Origin: Lysobacteraceae bacterium
Lineage (GTDB): Bacteria > Pseudomonadota > Gammaproteobacteria > Xanthomonadales > Rhodanobacteraceae
Length of the DNA: 10,350 nucleotides
Assembly: GCA_018971925.1 (NCBI GenBank)
Contig: JAGWZT010000037.1
Span: 1 to 10,350, forward strand
Direction of reading: 5' to 3'
Every line of letters begins with the position of its first letter. Positions within the stretch are counted from its first letter, which is position 1. A model generated the notes under the pieces. That model searched no databases. It was not told the origin of the DNA and worked only from the letters and a program-made list of their open reading frames with translations. This document shows, one piece after another, positions 1-6,459 of this stretch. Both the position numbers and the translations under genes were made by a program.

Positions 1-23
1 ATCGTTCGTCTATGTATCGACAT
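1..23 (-). CDS. Possible 5' end of a leftward gene cut by the window edge
   Basis: On the minus strand an ATG at 23-21 opens a frame that reads MSIHRRT and leaves the window without a stop. It is preceded by GAGGA (complement of 30-34), six bases upstream of the ATG, which is a well-placed Shine-Dalgarno. The DNA here is also more AT-rich than its surroundings, as expected just before a gene. A second ATG four bases upstream, at 27, reaches a stop after five codons and is unlikely. Only seven codons are visible, so the product cannot be named and the call rests on the ribosome binding site alone. Confidence 0.3.
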
Positions 24-42
24 ACATCTTCCTCACTCTTCC

Positions 43-57
43 TTGCCCTGCGGGCAA
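43..57. other. Short perfect hairpin downstream of the YiiD-C gene
   Basis: TTGCCC-TGC-GGGCAA forms a 6-bp stem with a 3-nt loop, about 80 bp after the stop of the leftward hot-dog gene. No T-run follows it on either strand, so it is at best a weak terminator or a leader hairpin of the putative edge gene. Confidence 0.25.
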
Positions 58-136
58 ACAGCCGACGGCGCGGTCGCTTGGCATGGCGTTGGCAGGCCCG
101 AACTCCTCGCAACGGCGTAACCGCGATTGTGCCGCA

Positions 137-604
137 TCACGCATGCTTGCGCAGCCTGGCGACGAAGCGCGCGGTCAGCGTGGCCGCCGCACCTTGTTCG
201 CCGGCGATTTCGCACACGACGTCGGCGCGACCCTTGCCCTGTTCGCGCACGGACGCCACGATCAGGGACAATGCCCCCGCTTCGGCGAAGCGCGCGATAC
301 CGTGCAGTTCACCCCATACGGGTTCGCGATAGCGCAAGGTCGAATCGCCGACGTAGATGTCGCAATCGAGGCCTTGCGCGCGCAAGCCCAACTCGATCAG
401 GCCCCAGCCCGCCAGCGTCAGCAACGACGCCATGCTGCCGCCGAACGCACAGCCCTTGTCGTTGACGTTGGGCGCGAGCGGCGCGGTCATCTCGAGTTCG
501 TCGCCGCTGTAGCGCGGCACCGCAAGCTGCATTGCGCGCGCAAGCGGGATGTGTTCGAGGATCTGGCGCTCGAGTGTCGCGGCCGGAGAGAGATTCGTAT
601 CCAT
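137..604 (-). CDS. Stand-alone YiiD C-terminal-domain hot-dog protein; probable MadB-type malonyl-ACP decarboxylase or thioesterase
   Basis: A 155-residue protein consisting of a single hot-dog domain of the YiiD_C type (putative thioesterase family). The recognisable core is NVNDKGCAFGGS at residues 46-57, followed by a hydrophobic helix (MASLLTLAGWGLIELGL), which matches the C-terminal half of E. coli YiiD. YiiD itself carries an extra N-terminal GNAT acetyltransferase domain that is absent here. From family knowledge, YiiD (MadA) and its single-domain relatives (MadB) decarboxylate malonyl-ACP to acetyl-ACP and can prime fatty-acid synthesis without FabH; N46 or N48 are candidates for the active-site asparagine. 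Assignment to MadB rather than a true thioesterase is inference. There is no signal peptide, so it should be cytosolic. The ATG at 604 is preferred because the domain begins soon after it. There is no Shine-Dalgarno, and CAGACT lies 6 nt upstream. The gene is divergent from hemD with 65 bp between the starts. Confidence 0.85.
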   Translation of the reverse strand: MDTNLSPAATLERQILEHIPLARAMQLAVPRYSGDELEMTAPLAPNVNDKGCAFGGSMASLLTLAGWGLIELGLRAQGLDCDIYVGDSTLRYREPVWGELHGIARFAEAGALSLIVASVREQGKGRADVVCEIAGEQGAAATLTARFVARLRKHA

Positions 605-669
605 CGCGCAAGTCTGACGTGCGGTGCGCGGGACGACAAGGCGTGCGCGTACTGACCTATGATCGGCGC
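605..669. promoter_or_regulatory. Divergent promoter region between the hot-dog gene and hemD
   Basis: Only 65 bp separate the two start codons. On the plus strand TATGAT (658-663, five of six matches to the sigma-70 -10 box) ends 6 nt before the hemD ATG; a poor -35 (ACGACA, 633-638) would be 19 bp upstream. On the minus strand CAGACT (complement of 611-616) ends 6 nt before the other ATG. Neither start has a Shine-Dalgarno. Transcription from these boxes would begin at or next to the ATG, giving leaderless mRNAs. The boxes are seen directly; their use is inferred. Confidence 0.45.
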
Positions 670-1434
670 ATGGCTCTTTCGCGACCCCTCAAGGGAATCC
701 GCATCGCGATCACGCGCCCCGTCGGTACGGGCGCCGCGTGGGTGCATCGCGTTCGCGCGCTGGGCGGCGCGCCGATGCTGCTGCCGGGCTCGAGCCTGCG
801 CGCGGCGTCCGATGCGCGTGCGGCGCGCACCGCCCTGCGGGAGGCACTGGCGTGCGACACCGTCATTTTCACCAGTCCGGCTGCGGTGAAATTCGCGCGA
901 GGGCTCGGCGCGTTGCGCAGCCGCGCCACCGCGCTGGCACCGGGCGCCGGCACGCAGGACGCGTTGCGGCGCGCGGGATTCCGCAACGCGATCGCACCCG
1001 CGCGCGAGGACAGTGAAGGCCTGCTGGCGCTGCCGGTTCTGCGCAACGTGCGTGGACAGCGCATCGGCATCATCGGCGCGGCGGGCGGGCGCGGGCTGCT
1101 GCAACGGGAGCTTGCCGGACGCGGCGCCAAGGTGATCCACGCGCACGTTTACGAGCGCGCGCCCGCACGGCTCGATCGCCGTCATGCCGACGCGCTGCAG
1201 CGGAATGCGCGCAGGCCGCTCTACGTATTGGTTTCGAGTTCGGAAGCGCTGGCCAACATCACCGCGAGCCTGCCTGGCGATGCGCTGCGCGCGTTGCTGC
1301 GCGGCACCGCCGTCGCCAGCAGCGCACGCCTCGCCACGGCCGCGCGCCAGGCCGGCTTCGCGAGCGTGTTGCGTGCCAGCTCCGCGCACGCTGGGCACAT
1401 GCTGGGCGCGATCATCGACAGCCGGGCGCAGTAG
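670..1434 (+). CDS. hemD: Uroporphyrinogen-III synthase
   Basis: A 254-residue HemD, near the usual family length of about 250. It cyclises hydroxymethylbilane to uroporphyrinogen III with inversion of ring D, the last common step before heme, siroheme and cobalamin branch. The two-lobed family pattern is visible: TRP at 15-17 in the first strand, FTSPAAV at 67-73, GAGTQDAL at 92-99, the second-lobe stretch GAAGGRGLLQREL at 136-148, and VYERAPA at 160-166. HemD sequences diverge strongly, so the assignment leans on these short blocks and on the hemX-hemY genes that follow. The ATG at 670 was chosen because MALSRPLKGIRIAITRP starts exactly at the family N-terminus; an in-frame ATG at 532 would run deep into the divergent hot-dog gene. 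hemC is not upstream, unlike the enterobacterial hemCDXY order. The protein is soluble and cytosolic. Confidence 0.93.
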   Translation: MALSRPLKGIRIAITRPVGTGAAWVHRVRALGGAPMLLPGSSLRAASDARAARTALREALACDTVIFTSPAAVKFARGLGALRSRATALAPGAGTQDALRRAGFRNAIAPAREDSEGLLALPVLRNVRGQRIGIIGAAGGRGLLQRELAGRGAKVIHAHVYERAPARLDRRHADALQRNARRPLYVLVSSSEALANITASLPGDALRALLRGTAVASSARLATAARQAGFASVLRASSAHAGHMLGAIIDSRAQ

Positions 1435-1538
1435 TCCGGTTTGAAACGCTGCTCGCTGCGCTCGACGCGAATGGTACAAATTCAAATCGCACCGCTACCC
1501 GGCCGGGGCCGAGGGCCTCTCCTGCTAGCATTGCGCGC
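1435..1538 (+). promoter_or_regulatory. hemD-hemX intergenic region with two candidate -10 boxes
   Basis: This 104-bp gap allows hemX and hemY their own transcription. TGGTACAAA (1472-1480) looks like an extended -10 (TG-n-TACAAA). TAGCAT (1526-1531, four of six matches) ends 7 nt before the hemX ATG, which lacks a Shine-Dalgarno. No good -35 is spaced to either box. A GC-rich stretch, CCGGCCGGGGCCGAGGGCC, lies between them but has no T-run, so read-through from hemD is possible. Confidence 0.35.
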
Positions 1539-2615
1539 ATGAGCGAAGACTCCATCGAAAACAGCCCGGAACCCAGTCCGCGCAAGCCGAGCAAACGTCC
1601 GCCCGGCCTCGCGGCCCTCGCGATCATCGTGGCGCTCGCGGCGCTGGCCGTGGCGGCGTGGAGCGTCTGGCACCTGCACCGTTTCGCGCACGACGAATTG
1701 GCCGCGCGCCAGCACGACGCCGCCACCATCGCGGCACTGCAAAGCCAGCTCGCGGCCGGCGACGAACAGTCGCGCGCGGGCGACCATCGCATCGGCAAGC
1801 TGGAATCGGGTCTGGATGATTTGCGCGCGGGCACGCAGGGGCTGGATCGCCGCATCGCCAACCTCGAGACGGCTTACACCAATCTGAGCGGCCAGCAGCA
1901 ATCGGCGCAGGACACTGTCCTGCTCAATGATGCCGAGATGTTGCTGCGTACCGGCGCGCAGCGCTACGAACTGTTCCACGACACCAGCGGCGCGCTGAAG
2001 GCGTATTCGCAGGCCATCGAAGTGCTGGCGCAGGTGCAGAACCCCGCCTACGCACCTGTTCGCGCCGGCGCCACCACCGAACGCGACGCGCTGGCCGCGG
2101 TCGCGCCGCCCTCGCGCCAGAGTGCGCTGGATACGCTGTCCGCCTTGCGCGGCAAGGTGGCGTCGCTGCCGCTGGCGTCAGAGGCAATCGCAGCGTCCGC
2201 GTCGACCGCACCGCCGAAACCCGGTTTCTGGTCGCGCGTCGGCAACGCCTTCAGCGGCATCGTCAAGGTTTCGCGCGACAACGGCAAGGCGGCACCGCTC
2301 ACCGATGCGCGGTTCGCACGGCAGTCGCTCGCGCTCGACCTGGCCCAGGCGCAGGAAGCCTTGCTCGCCTTCGATGATGCTATCTACAGGGCTGCGCTGC
2401 AGCGCGCCGACGCGACGCTTGCCGCGCAATTCGACGGCAACGACGCCGGCGTGAAAGATGCGAGTGCCCAGATCACGAACCTGTTGGCGCAGCACGGCGG
2501 TGGCCCCGCGCCCAAGCTGGGTGGTGCGCTCGCGCAACTGCAAAGCCTGCGCGCCAACCGGCCCGCAACGTCCGCACCGGCACCCGCTTCCACGGCCGGG
2601 GGCGCCAGGCGATGA
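1539..2615 (+). CDS. hemX: HemX family inner-membrane protein
   Basis: A 358-residue protein. It has a charged, proline-rich N-terminus (1-22), one transmembrane helix (about 23-44) and then a long helical, probably coiled-coil stretch (about 50-112). The HemX core LLNDAEMLLRTGAQRYELF at 128-146 resembles the conserved block of the family. The C-terminus is low-complexity (Ala/Pro-rich, after about 335). Databases often label such proteins uroporphyrinogen-III C-methyltransferase, but no S-adenosylmethionine-binding methyltransferase motifs are present here, so that label should not be copied. The topology predicted is a small cytosolic N-terminus with a large periplasmic helical domain. Its biochemical role is unknown; the position between hemD and hemY implies a link to tetrapyrrole synthesis. 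Its stop overlaps the hemY start (ATGA), indicating translational coupling. Confidence 0.9.
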   Translation: MSEDSIENSPEPSPRKPSKRPPGLAALAIIVALAALAVAAWSVWHLHRFAHDELAARQHDAATIAALQSQLAAGDEQSRAGDHRIGKLESGLDDLRAGTQGLDRRIANLETAYTNLSGQQQSAQDTVLLNDAEMLLRTGAQRYELFHDTSGALKAYSQAIEVLAQVQNPAYAPVRAGATTERDALAAVAPPSRQSALDTLSALRGKVASLPLASEAIAASASTAPPKPGFWSRVGNAFSGIVKVSRDNGKAAPLTDARFARQSLALDLAQAQEALLAFDDAIYRAALQRADATLAAQFDGNDAGVKDASAQITNLLAQHGGGPAPKLGGALAQLQSLRANRPATSAPAPASTAGGARR

Positions 2616-3862
2616 AAAGCAAGCGCTGGCTCGTCCTTGCCCTGATCATCATCCTGCTGCTCGCAATCGCGTTCGTGTGGTTGTCGCCGGATCCCGGTTA
2701 CGTGCTGATTCGCTTCCGCGGCTGGAAGGTGGAGGCCACGGTGGTCGGCGCGGCGGCGATCCTGATCGCGGCGTGGATCGCAATCGGCATCATCTGGTGG
2801 CTGCTGCTGTGGCCGTTCGGCGCACTCTCGCGCCGCCACCGCCGCATCAGCCACGAGCGCCTGCGTGACGGCCTGGTCGCGTTGAGCGAGGGCCACAATG
2901 TCGAGGCGCACCGCACCCTGCAGCGCGCGGCGCAGTACTCGTCGTTGCGTTCGCCCGCGCTGTTGTCCGCCGCCGTGGCGGCACACCGCCATGGCGACAC
3001 CACGCGCGCACTGGAAACGCTGGATGAAGCCGCCCAGCACGCGCCTGAAGCCGCACGTACGCTGCGTGCGCGCATCCTGCGCGAGAACGGGCGCGCGGAC
3101 GAGGCGTTGCAACTGCTTTCACCCGGCGCCGAGGCCGGCAAGTTGCCGCCCGCGGGCTGGCACGAATTCGCGCTGGCCGCGATCGCGACCGGCCAGCCCG
3201 AGAAGGCGCGCGCGGCGCTGGAACCGCTGCGCAAATCCGACATGCTGGGATCGGCGGCCTACGCCGCGCTCGTCGACCAGGCTCTTGGCGCTTCGCTGCG
3301 CAGGGCGCCCGGCACGGCGGTGCTGCAGGACATGTGGAAGCGTGCGAACCGACAGCAGCGCCAGATGCCCGCGTTGCTGGATGTGTACGCACGGCGTGCC
3401 GCCGCATTCGGCGATGCACGCGCTGCGCTGGATGCCATCGAGGATGCGGTGAAGCGCGAATGGAACCCCGGTCTCGTTGCGACTTACGGCGAGATCACGC
3501 CGCCGACCGAAGCCGCCGCGCGCCTGCACGTCGCGACCCGCTGGCTGGAGACTCATCCGGGTGACGACATCCTTCTGCGCGCCCTGGGCAGCCTGTCAAT
3601 GCGTGCGTCCGATCCGCGCGGCGCACGCGCATACCTGGTGCATGCGCTGACCCTGAAACCGTCCGCCGCGAGCTGGGCCGCGCTGGGCGACGTGCAATCG
3701 GCGTCCGGCGATGCGGAAGATGCCGAACGCTGCTACGCCAACGCATGGAAATGCGCGCGCGGCGAGGAGGTCGCGCCCCGCCCGCACGAAGCCGGGCTCG
3801 ACACCGCCCAGTTCACGCTGGAGGAACGCGACGAACACGGCATGCCGCGCCTTCCGAGTTGA
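2612..3862 (+). CDS. hemY: HemY family membrane protein with TPR-like domain
   Basis: A 416-residue protein of the proteobacterial HemY family, unrelated to the Bacillus protoporphyrinogen oxidase also called HemY. Two transmembrane helices (about 6-24 and 44-67) flank the HemY N-domain motif DPGYVLIRFRGWKVEATV at 27-44. A run of helical, TPR-like repeats follows, for example ALVALSEGHNVEAHRTLQ-type and HGDTTRALETLDEAA-type segments, through to about 400. The family is a conserved part of the hem cluster and has been proposed to scaffold tetrapyrrole enzymes at the inner membrane; no catalytic residues are apparent. The start overlaps the hemX stop by four bases, and there is only a weak Shine-Dalgarno (CAGGCG), so translation probably depends on hemX. 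Its stop is 4 bp from that of the convergent DUF2845 gene, leaving no room for a terminator between them. Confidence 0.92.
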   Translation: MKSKRWLVLALIIILLLAIAFVWLSPDPGYVLIRFRGWKVEATVVGAAAILIAAWIAIGIIWWLLLWPFGALSRRHRRISHERLRDGLVALSEGHNVEAHRTLQRAAQYSSLRSPALLSAAVAAHRHGDTTRALETLDEAAQHAPEAARTLRARILRENGRADEALQLLSPGAEAGKLPPAGWHEFALAAIATGQPEKARAALEPLRKSDMLGSAAYAALVDQALGASLRRAPGTAVLQDMWKRANRQQRQMPALLDVYARRAAAFGDARAALDAIEDAVKREWNPGLVATYGEITPPTEAAARLHVATRWLETHPGDDILLRALGSLSMRASDPRGARAYLVHALTLKPSAASWAALGDVQSASGDAEDAERCYANAWKCARGEEVAPRPHEAGLDTAQFTLEERDEHGMPRLPS

Positions 3863-3866
3863 ACGC

Positions 3867-4430
3867 TCAGTGCAGGACCTCGATGTCCGTGACACGCCCC
3901 TCCTGCAGCTGGATTTCACGCGCCGCGCGTGAGCCGTCGGCGGGATAGAGCCACGTTTCGCCCCAGGCCGGAGCCTGCGCACCCTGGTACGCCGACCAGG
4001 CAAGCGGATTGCGCGTGCGGCTGGGCGCAAGCCCGCAACGTGCGATCAGATCGGCCACGCTCATGCCGACCGTAATACCGGTGAAGTCGCACGGGCCGCC
4101 GTTTCCGACGAAACCGTAGCCCAAGGTCTGTTCGCGCGCCAGCACGCCGCCCGAAAACTCCAGCCGCACCATCAACCGCTGCGGACCGAAGTTGTAGTAC
4201 CACGCTTCGGTCGTCACCGCCGCGCCAGGTTCCACGGGCGTTTCCACGCCCACGCCGGGCGAACCGACGTAGTAGTCCACGAAGAAGGGATCGCCGCATT
4301 CATCACGGACCTGGGGCGCCAGGTCGCCCTGCTTCACGATGTGCGTACCGCAGCGCAACGCCCACGCCCGCGACGGCAGCGCCGCGACCAGCAACACCAG
4401 CAACGCGCCCGCCCACAATGACCTGTTCAT
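3867..4430 (-). CDS. Exported DUF2845 protein with two internal repeats
   Basis: A 187-residue protein with a clear signal peptide: basic MNR, a hydrophobic core LWAGALLVLLVAAL, and probable cleavage after AWA at 24. The mature part contains two copies of a DUF2845-like unit. The first runs from C27 (RCG) through I-V-K-Q-G-D to C45 (ECGDP) and on to EAWYYNFG at 75-82. The second runs from C114 through ITVGMSV to C132 (RCGLAP) and on to ETWLYPADG at 158-166. In both copies the two cysteines are exactly 18 residues apart, suggesting two disulfides in the periplasm. The fold may resemble the SmpA/OmlA-type beta-lactamase-inhibitor-like domain; this is inference. Function is unknown. GAGG sits five bases before the ATG (complement of 4436-4439). 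The gene converges on hemY and diverges from the thioesterase at 4572. Confidence 0.85.
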   Translation of the reverse strand: MNRSLWAGALLVLLVAALPSRAWALRCGTHIVKQGDLAPQVRDECGDPFFVDYYVGSPGVGVETPVEPGAAVTTEAWYYNFGPQRLMVRLEFSGGVLAREQTLGYGFVGNGGPCDFTGITVGMSVADLIARCGLAPSRTRNPLAWSAYQGAQAPAWGETWLYPADGSRAAREIQLQEGRVTDIEVLH

Positions 4431-4571
4431 GGCTGCCTCACGGATCGCACAAGTCGTGCGTCCACTTTAGCGCCATGCGGAAAGGCCACTGTAAAGACGC
4501 CGTGAAACGCGGGCCAGTTCGCGCGCGAAACCCGCACAAGCGACAATGCAGCATCTGACCGGGCGATCGCC
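4431..4571. promoter_or_regulatory. Divergent intergenic region, DUF2845 gene / YdiI-like thioesterase
   Basis: On the minus strand TAAAGT (complement of 4464-4469) is a -10 candidate 33 nt upstream of the DUF2845 ATG, with TTTACA (complement of 4490-4495) 20 bp further up, a rather long spacer. On the plus strand GACAAT (4542-4547) lies 24 nt before the thioesterase ATG, with a poor TTCGCG 18 bp upstream. No palindrome or other operator-like repeat stood out. Confidence 0.4.
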
Positions 4572-5012
4572 ATGGCAATCTGGAAACAACACGCCGATCT
4601 CGAAACCATCAACGCATGGAGCCAGCGCACCCTGATGCGCGCGCTGGACATCCGCATCACCGAGATCGGCGACGACTGGTTGCGCGGCACGATGCCCGTG
4701 GACGACCGCACGCGCCAGCCGTACGGCATCCTGCACGGCGGCGCATCGGTGGCGCTGGCGGAAACACTGGGCTCGACCGCGGCGATGCTGTGTTGCGAGG
4801 ACGGGCGTGCCGCGGTCGGCCTCGAGATCAACGCCAACCACCTGCGCGCGGTTCGCGAAGGCATGGTCACCGCCACAGCGCGCCCGATCCACACCGGCCG
4901 CAGCACGCAAGTGTGGGAAATCCGGATCGAGAACGAGGCCGGCGAATTGACCTGTATCGCGCGCCTGACCATGGCGGTCGTGCCGGGCGGCACGTTCGCG
5001 CTGCGGAAATGA
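4572..5012 (+). CDS. YdiI/MenI-like hot-dog acyl-CoA thioesterase
   Basis: A 146-residue single hot-dog domain protein of the PaaI-like subfamily, close in length and pattern to E. coli YdiI (MenI). IWK near the N-terminus, MPVDDRTRQPYGILHGG at 41-57 and ALAETLGS at 61-68 follow that protein almost position by position. Glu64 corresponds to the YdiI catalytic Glu63, and Gln49 and His55 to its Gln48 and His54. The enzyme hydrolyses acyl-CoA thioesters. In E. coli one substrate is 1,4-dihydroxy-2-naphthoyl-CoA in menaquinone synthesis, but no other men gene is seen here and the presumed relatives of this organism mainly use ubiquinone. A broader aromatic or acyl-CoA thioesterase role is therefore more likely. 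It is cytosolic, with no signal peptide. The ATG at 4572 has no evident Shine-Dalgarno but aligns with the family start. The rmuC start follows 120 bp later. Confidence 0.9.
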   Translation: MAIWKQHADLETINAWSQRTLMRALDIRITEIGDDWLRGTMPVDDRTRQPYGILHGGASVALAETLGSTAAMLCCEDGRAAVGLEINANHLRAVREGMVTATARPIHTGRSTQVWEIRIENEAGELTCIARLTMAVVPGGTFALRK

Positions 5013-5040
5013 CGGGAACACTCGGGGCACGATGAACCCT

Positions 5041-5055
5041 TTTCCCTCCGGGAAA
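5041..5055. other. Perfect short hairpin upstream of rmuC
   Basis: TTTCCC-TCC-GGGAAA is a 6-bp stem with a 3-nt loop, 28 bp after the thioesterase stop. It lacks a T-run on the plus strand, so it is at most a weak transcription pause or an mRNA 3' end structure. Confidence 0.25.
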
Positions 5056-5120
5056 TGGGAAACAACAATCGTCTCGTGCTGCGGGACAGCGAGGGCGCAA
5101 CTTCGTCTGCCTCTCCGCCC

Positions 5121-5132
5121 TACAATCCCGCG
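5121..5132 (+). promoter_or_regulatory. -10 box directly before rmuC (leaderless arrangement)
   Basis: TACAAT (five of six matches to TATAAT) is followed by CCCGCG and then the ATG at 5133. The expected transcription start is therefore the start codon itself, and there is no Shine-Dalgarno. No -35 match is found at 16-19 bp. This box is also the main argument for starting rmuC at 5133 rather than at the in-frame ATG at 5055. Confidence 0.5.
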
Positions 5133-6386
5133 ATGGCCACCACCCTGCTCTACGTTCTCATCACCCTCGCGGCGATCGCGGTGGTTCTTTTGATCGTGCT
5201 GCTGATGCGACCGCGTGGCGATACGGGCCTGCGCGAAAAACTGGACGCATTGCGTGGCGACGGCGAGCGCGTCGAGCGCGCGCTGCGCGAGGAACAGCGG
5301 GCCGCGCGTACCGAACTGGCCGAAACGCTGGACCGCATGGGTGGCCAGCTGCGGCTGTCGTTGTCCGCGCTGACCGCCGACAACCAGCAGCGGCTGGTGG
5401 AAGTCCGCACGACGCTCGACACCCAACTGAAGGCCCTGCAAACCGACAACGCGGCGCAGCTCGAAAAAATGCGCGAGGTCGTGGACGAGAAACTGCAGAA
5501 GACGCTGGAAACGCGCCTGTCCTCCTCGTTCAAGCAGATCGCCGAACGGCTGGAAGCGGTGCAACGCGGCCTCGGTGAAATGCAATCGCTGGCAACCGGC
5601 GTCGGCGACCTGAAGCGCGTGCTCAGCAACGTGAAGACCCGCGGCACCTTCGGTGAAGTGCGCTTGGGGGCGCTGCTGGAGCAGGTGCTGACGCCCGAAC
5701 AGTATTCCGCGAATGTCGCGACGATCCCGGGCTCCGACGAACGCGTCGAATACGCGATCCGCCTGCCGGGCGCCGATCGCGACACGCAGGTCTGGCTGCC
5801 GATCGACGCCAAGTTTCCGGTCGAGGATTACCAGCGCCTGCTGGATGCGCAGGAACAGGCCGATGGCGAGACGGCCAACGCCGCTGCCGCCGCCCTGCAG
5901 CGCCGCGTCGAGGCCGAGGCGAAAACCATCCGCGAGAAATACGTCTCTTCGCCGCACACCACCGACTTCGCCCTGTTGTTCCTGCCCACCGAGGGCCTGT
6001 ACGCGGAGGTGATCCGCCGCCCGGGGCTGTTCGAAAAACTGCAACGCGACCACCACGTCACCGTGGCGGGGCCGACCACGCTGGCCGCGATCCTCAACGC
6101 GCTGCAGATGGGGTTCCGCACCTTGGCGATCGAACGGCGATCGAGCGAAGTGTGGCAAATCCTCGGCGCCGTCAAGACCGAATTCGGCAAGTTCGGCGAC
6201 GTGCTCGACAAGGTCAAGAAGAAGCTGGACGAAGCCGGCAAGCACATCGACGCAACTGGCGCGCGCACCCGCGCGATCGAGCGCCGGTTGCGTGGCGTCG
6301 AATCACTGGCCGATGAAGACGCCCGCGCGCGCATGGAACCTCCCGTCGAGGACGACGATGCGGACGAAGAGTCCGAACCGGGCTGA
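5133..6386 (+). CDS. rmuC: DNA recombination protein RmuC
   Basis: A 417-residue RmuC family protein. A transmembrane helix sits at the N-terminus (about 3-25, TLLYVLITLAAIAVVLLIVLL), followed by a long coiled coil (about 35-160). The RmuC core then includes RGTFGEVRLGALLEQVL, IDAKFPVEDYQRLL and FLPTEGLYAEV, and the protein ends in an acidic tail (EDDDADEESE). RmuC is a predicted PD-(D/E)XK-like nuclease that limits recombination at inverted repeats in E. coli; the mechanism is not firmly known. The anchor and coiled coil suggest a membrane-tethered protein with its nuclease-like domain in the cytoplasm. The start at 5133 puts the membrane helix at the N-terminus, as in relatives; the in-frame ATG at 5055 would add 26 non-conserved residues that read through the promoter hexamer. 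folE follows after 73 bp. Confidence 0.93.
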   Translation: MATTLLYVLITLAAIAVVLLIVLLMRPRGDTGLREKLDALRGDGERVERALREEQRAARTELAETLDRMGGQLRLSLSALTADNQQRLVEVRTTLDTQLKALQTDNAAQLEKMREVVDEKLQKTLETRLSSSFKQIAERLEAVQRGLGEMQSLATGVGDLKRVLSNVKTRGTFGEVRLGALLEQVLTPEQYSANVATIPGSDERVEYAIRLPGADRDTQVWLPIDAKFPVEDYQRLLDAQEQADGETANAAAAALQRRVEAEAKTIREKYVSSPHTTDFALLFLPTEGLYAEVIRRPGLFEKLQRDHHVTVAGPTTLAAILNALQMGFRTLAIERRSSEVWQILGAVKTEFGKFGDVLDKVKKKLDEAGKHIDATGARTRAIERRLRGVESLADEDARARMEPPVEDDDADEESEPG

Positions 6387-6423
6387 TCGCACATCGGTGT
6401 CCCCGCTGCCCCGGCTACGGCGC

Positions 6424-6452
6424 TAAACTGAACCGTTCGACGTCGCAAGAGA
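6424..6452 (+). promoter_or_regulatory. folE promoter -10 and ribosome binding site
   Basis: TAAACT (6424-6429) is a -10 candidate ending 30 nt before the folE ATG. AAGAGA (6447-6452) is a modest Shine-Dalgarno 7 nt before the ATG. No clear -35 is visible in the GC-rich DNA upstream. The same TAAACT hexamer precedes the transporter at 7347. Confidence 0.45.
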
Positions 6453-6459
6453 ACTACCC

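Noticed and set aside
83..655. 190-codon plus-strand frame covering the hot-dog gene
   Set aside because: It is the antisense of a protein with a recognisable YiiD-C domain, and has no ribosome binding site or family pattern.
532..669. Upstream in-frame ATG for hemD at 532
   Set aside because: It would add 46 residues without HemD similarity, and it overlaps the divergent gene and its promoter.
5041..5055. Intrinsic terminator between the thioesterase and rmuC
   Set aside because: The stem is only 6 bp and no T-run follows on the plus strand.
5055..5132. Upstream in-frame ATG for rmuC at 5055
   Set aside because: The extra 26 residues would precede the N-terminal membrane anchor, and they include the TACAAT promoter hexamer.
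4467..6245. 592-codon open frame on the minus strand opposite the thioesterase and rmuC
   Set aside because: It is antisense to two genes with clear family motifs. Its product is rich in Arg, Gln, His and Ala with no recognisable domain, typical of shadow frames in GC-rich DNA.
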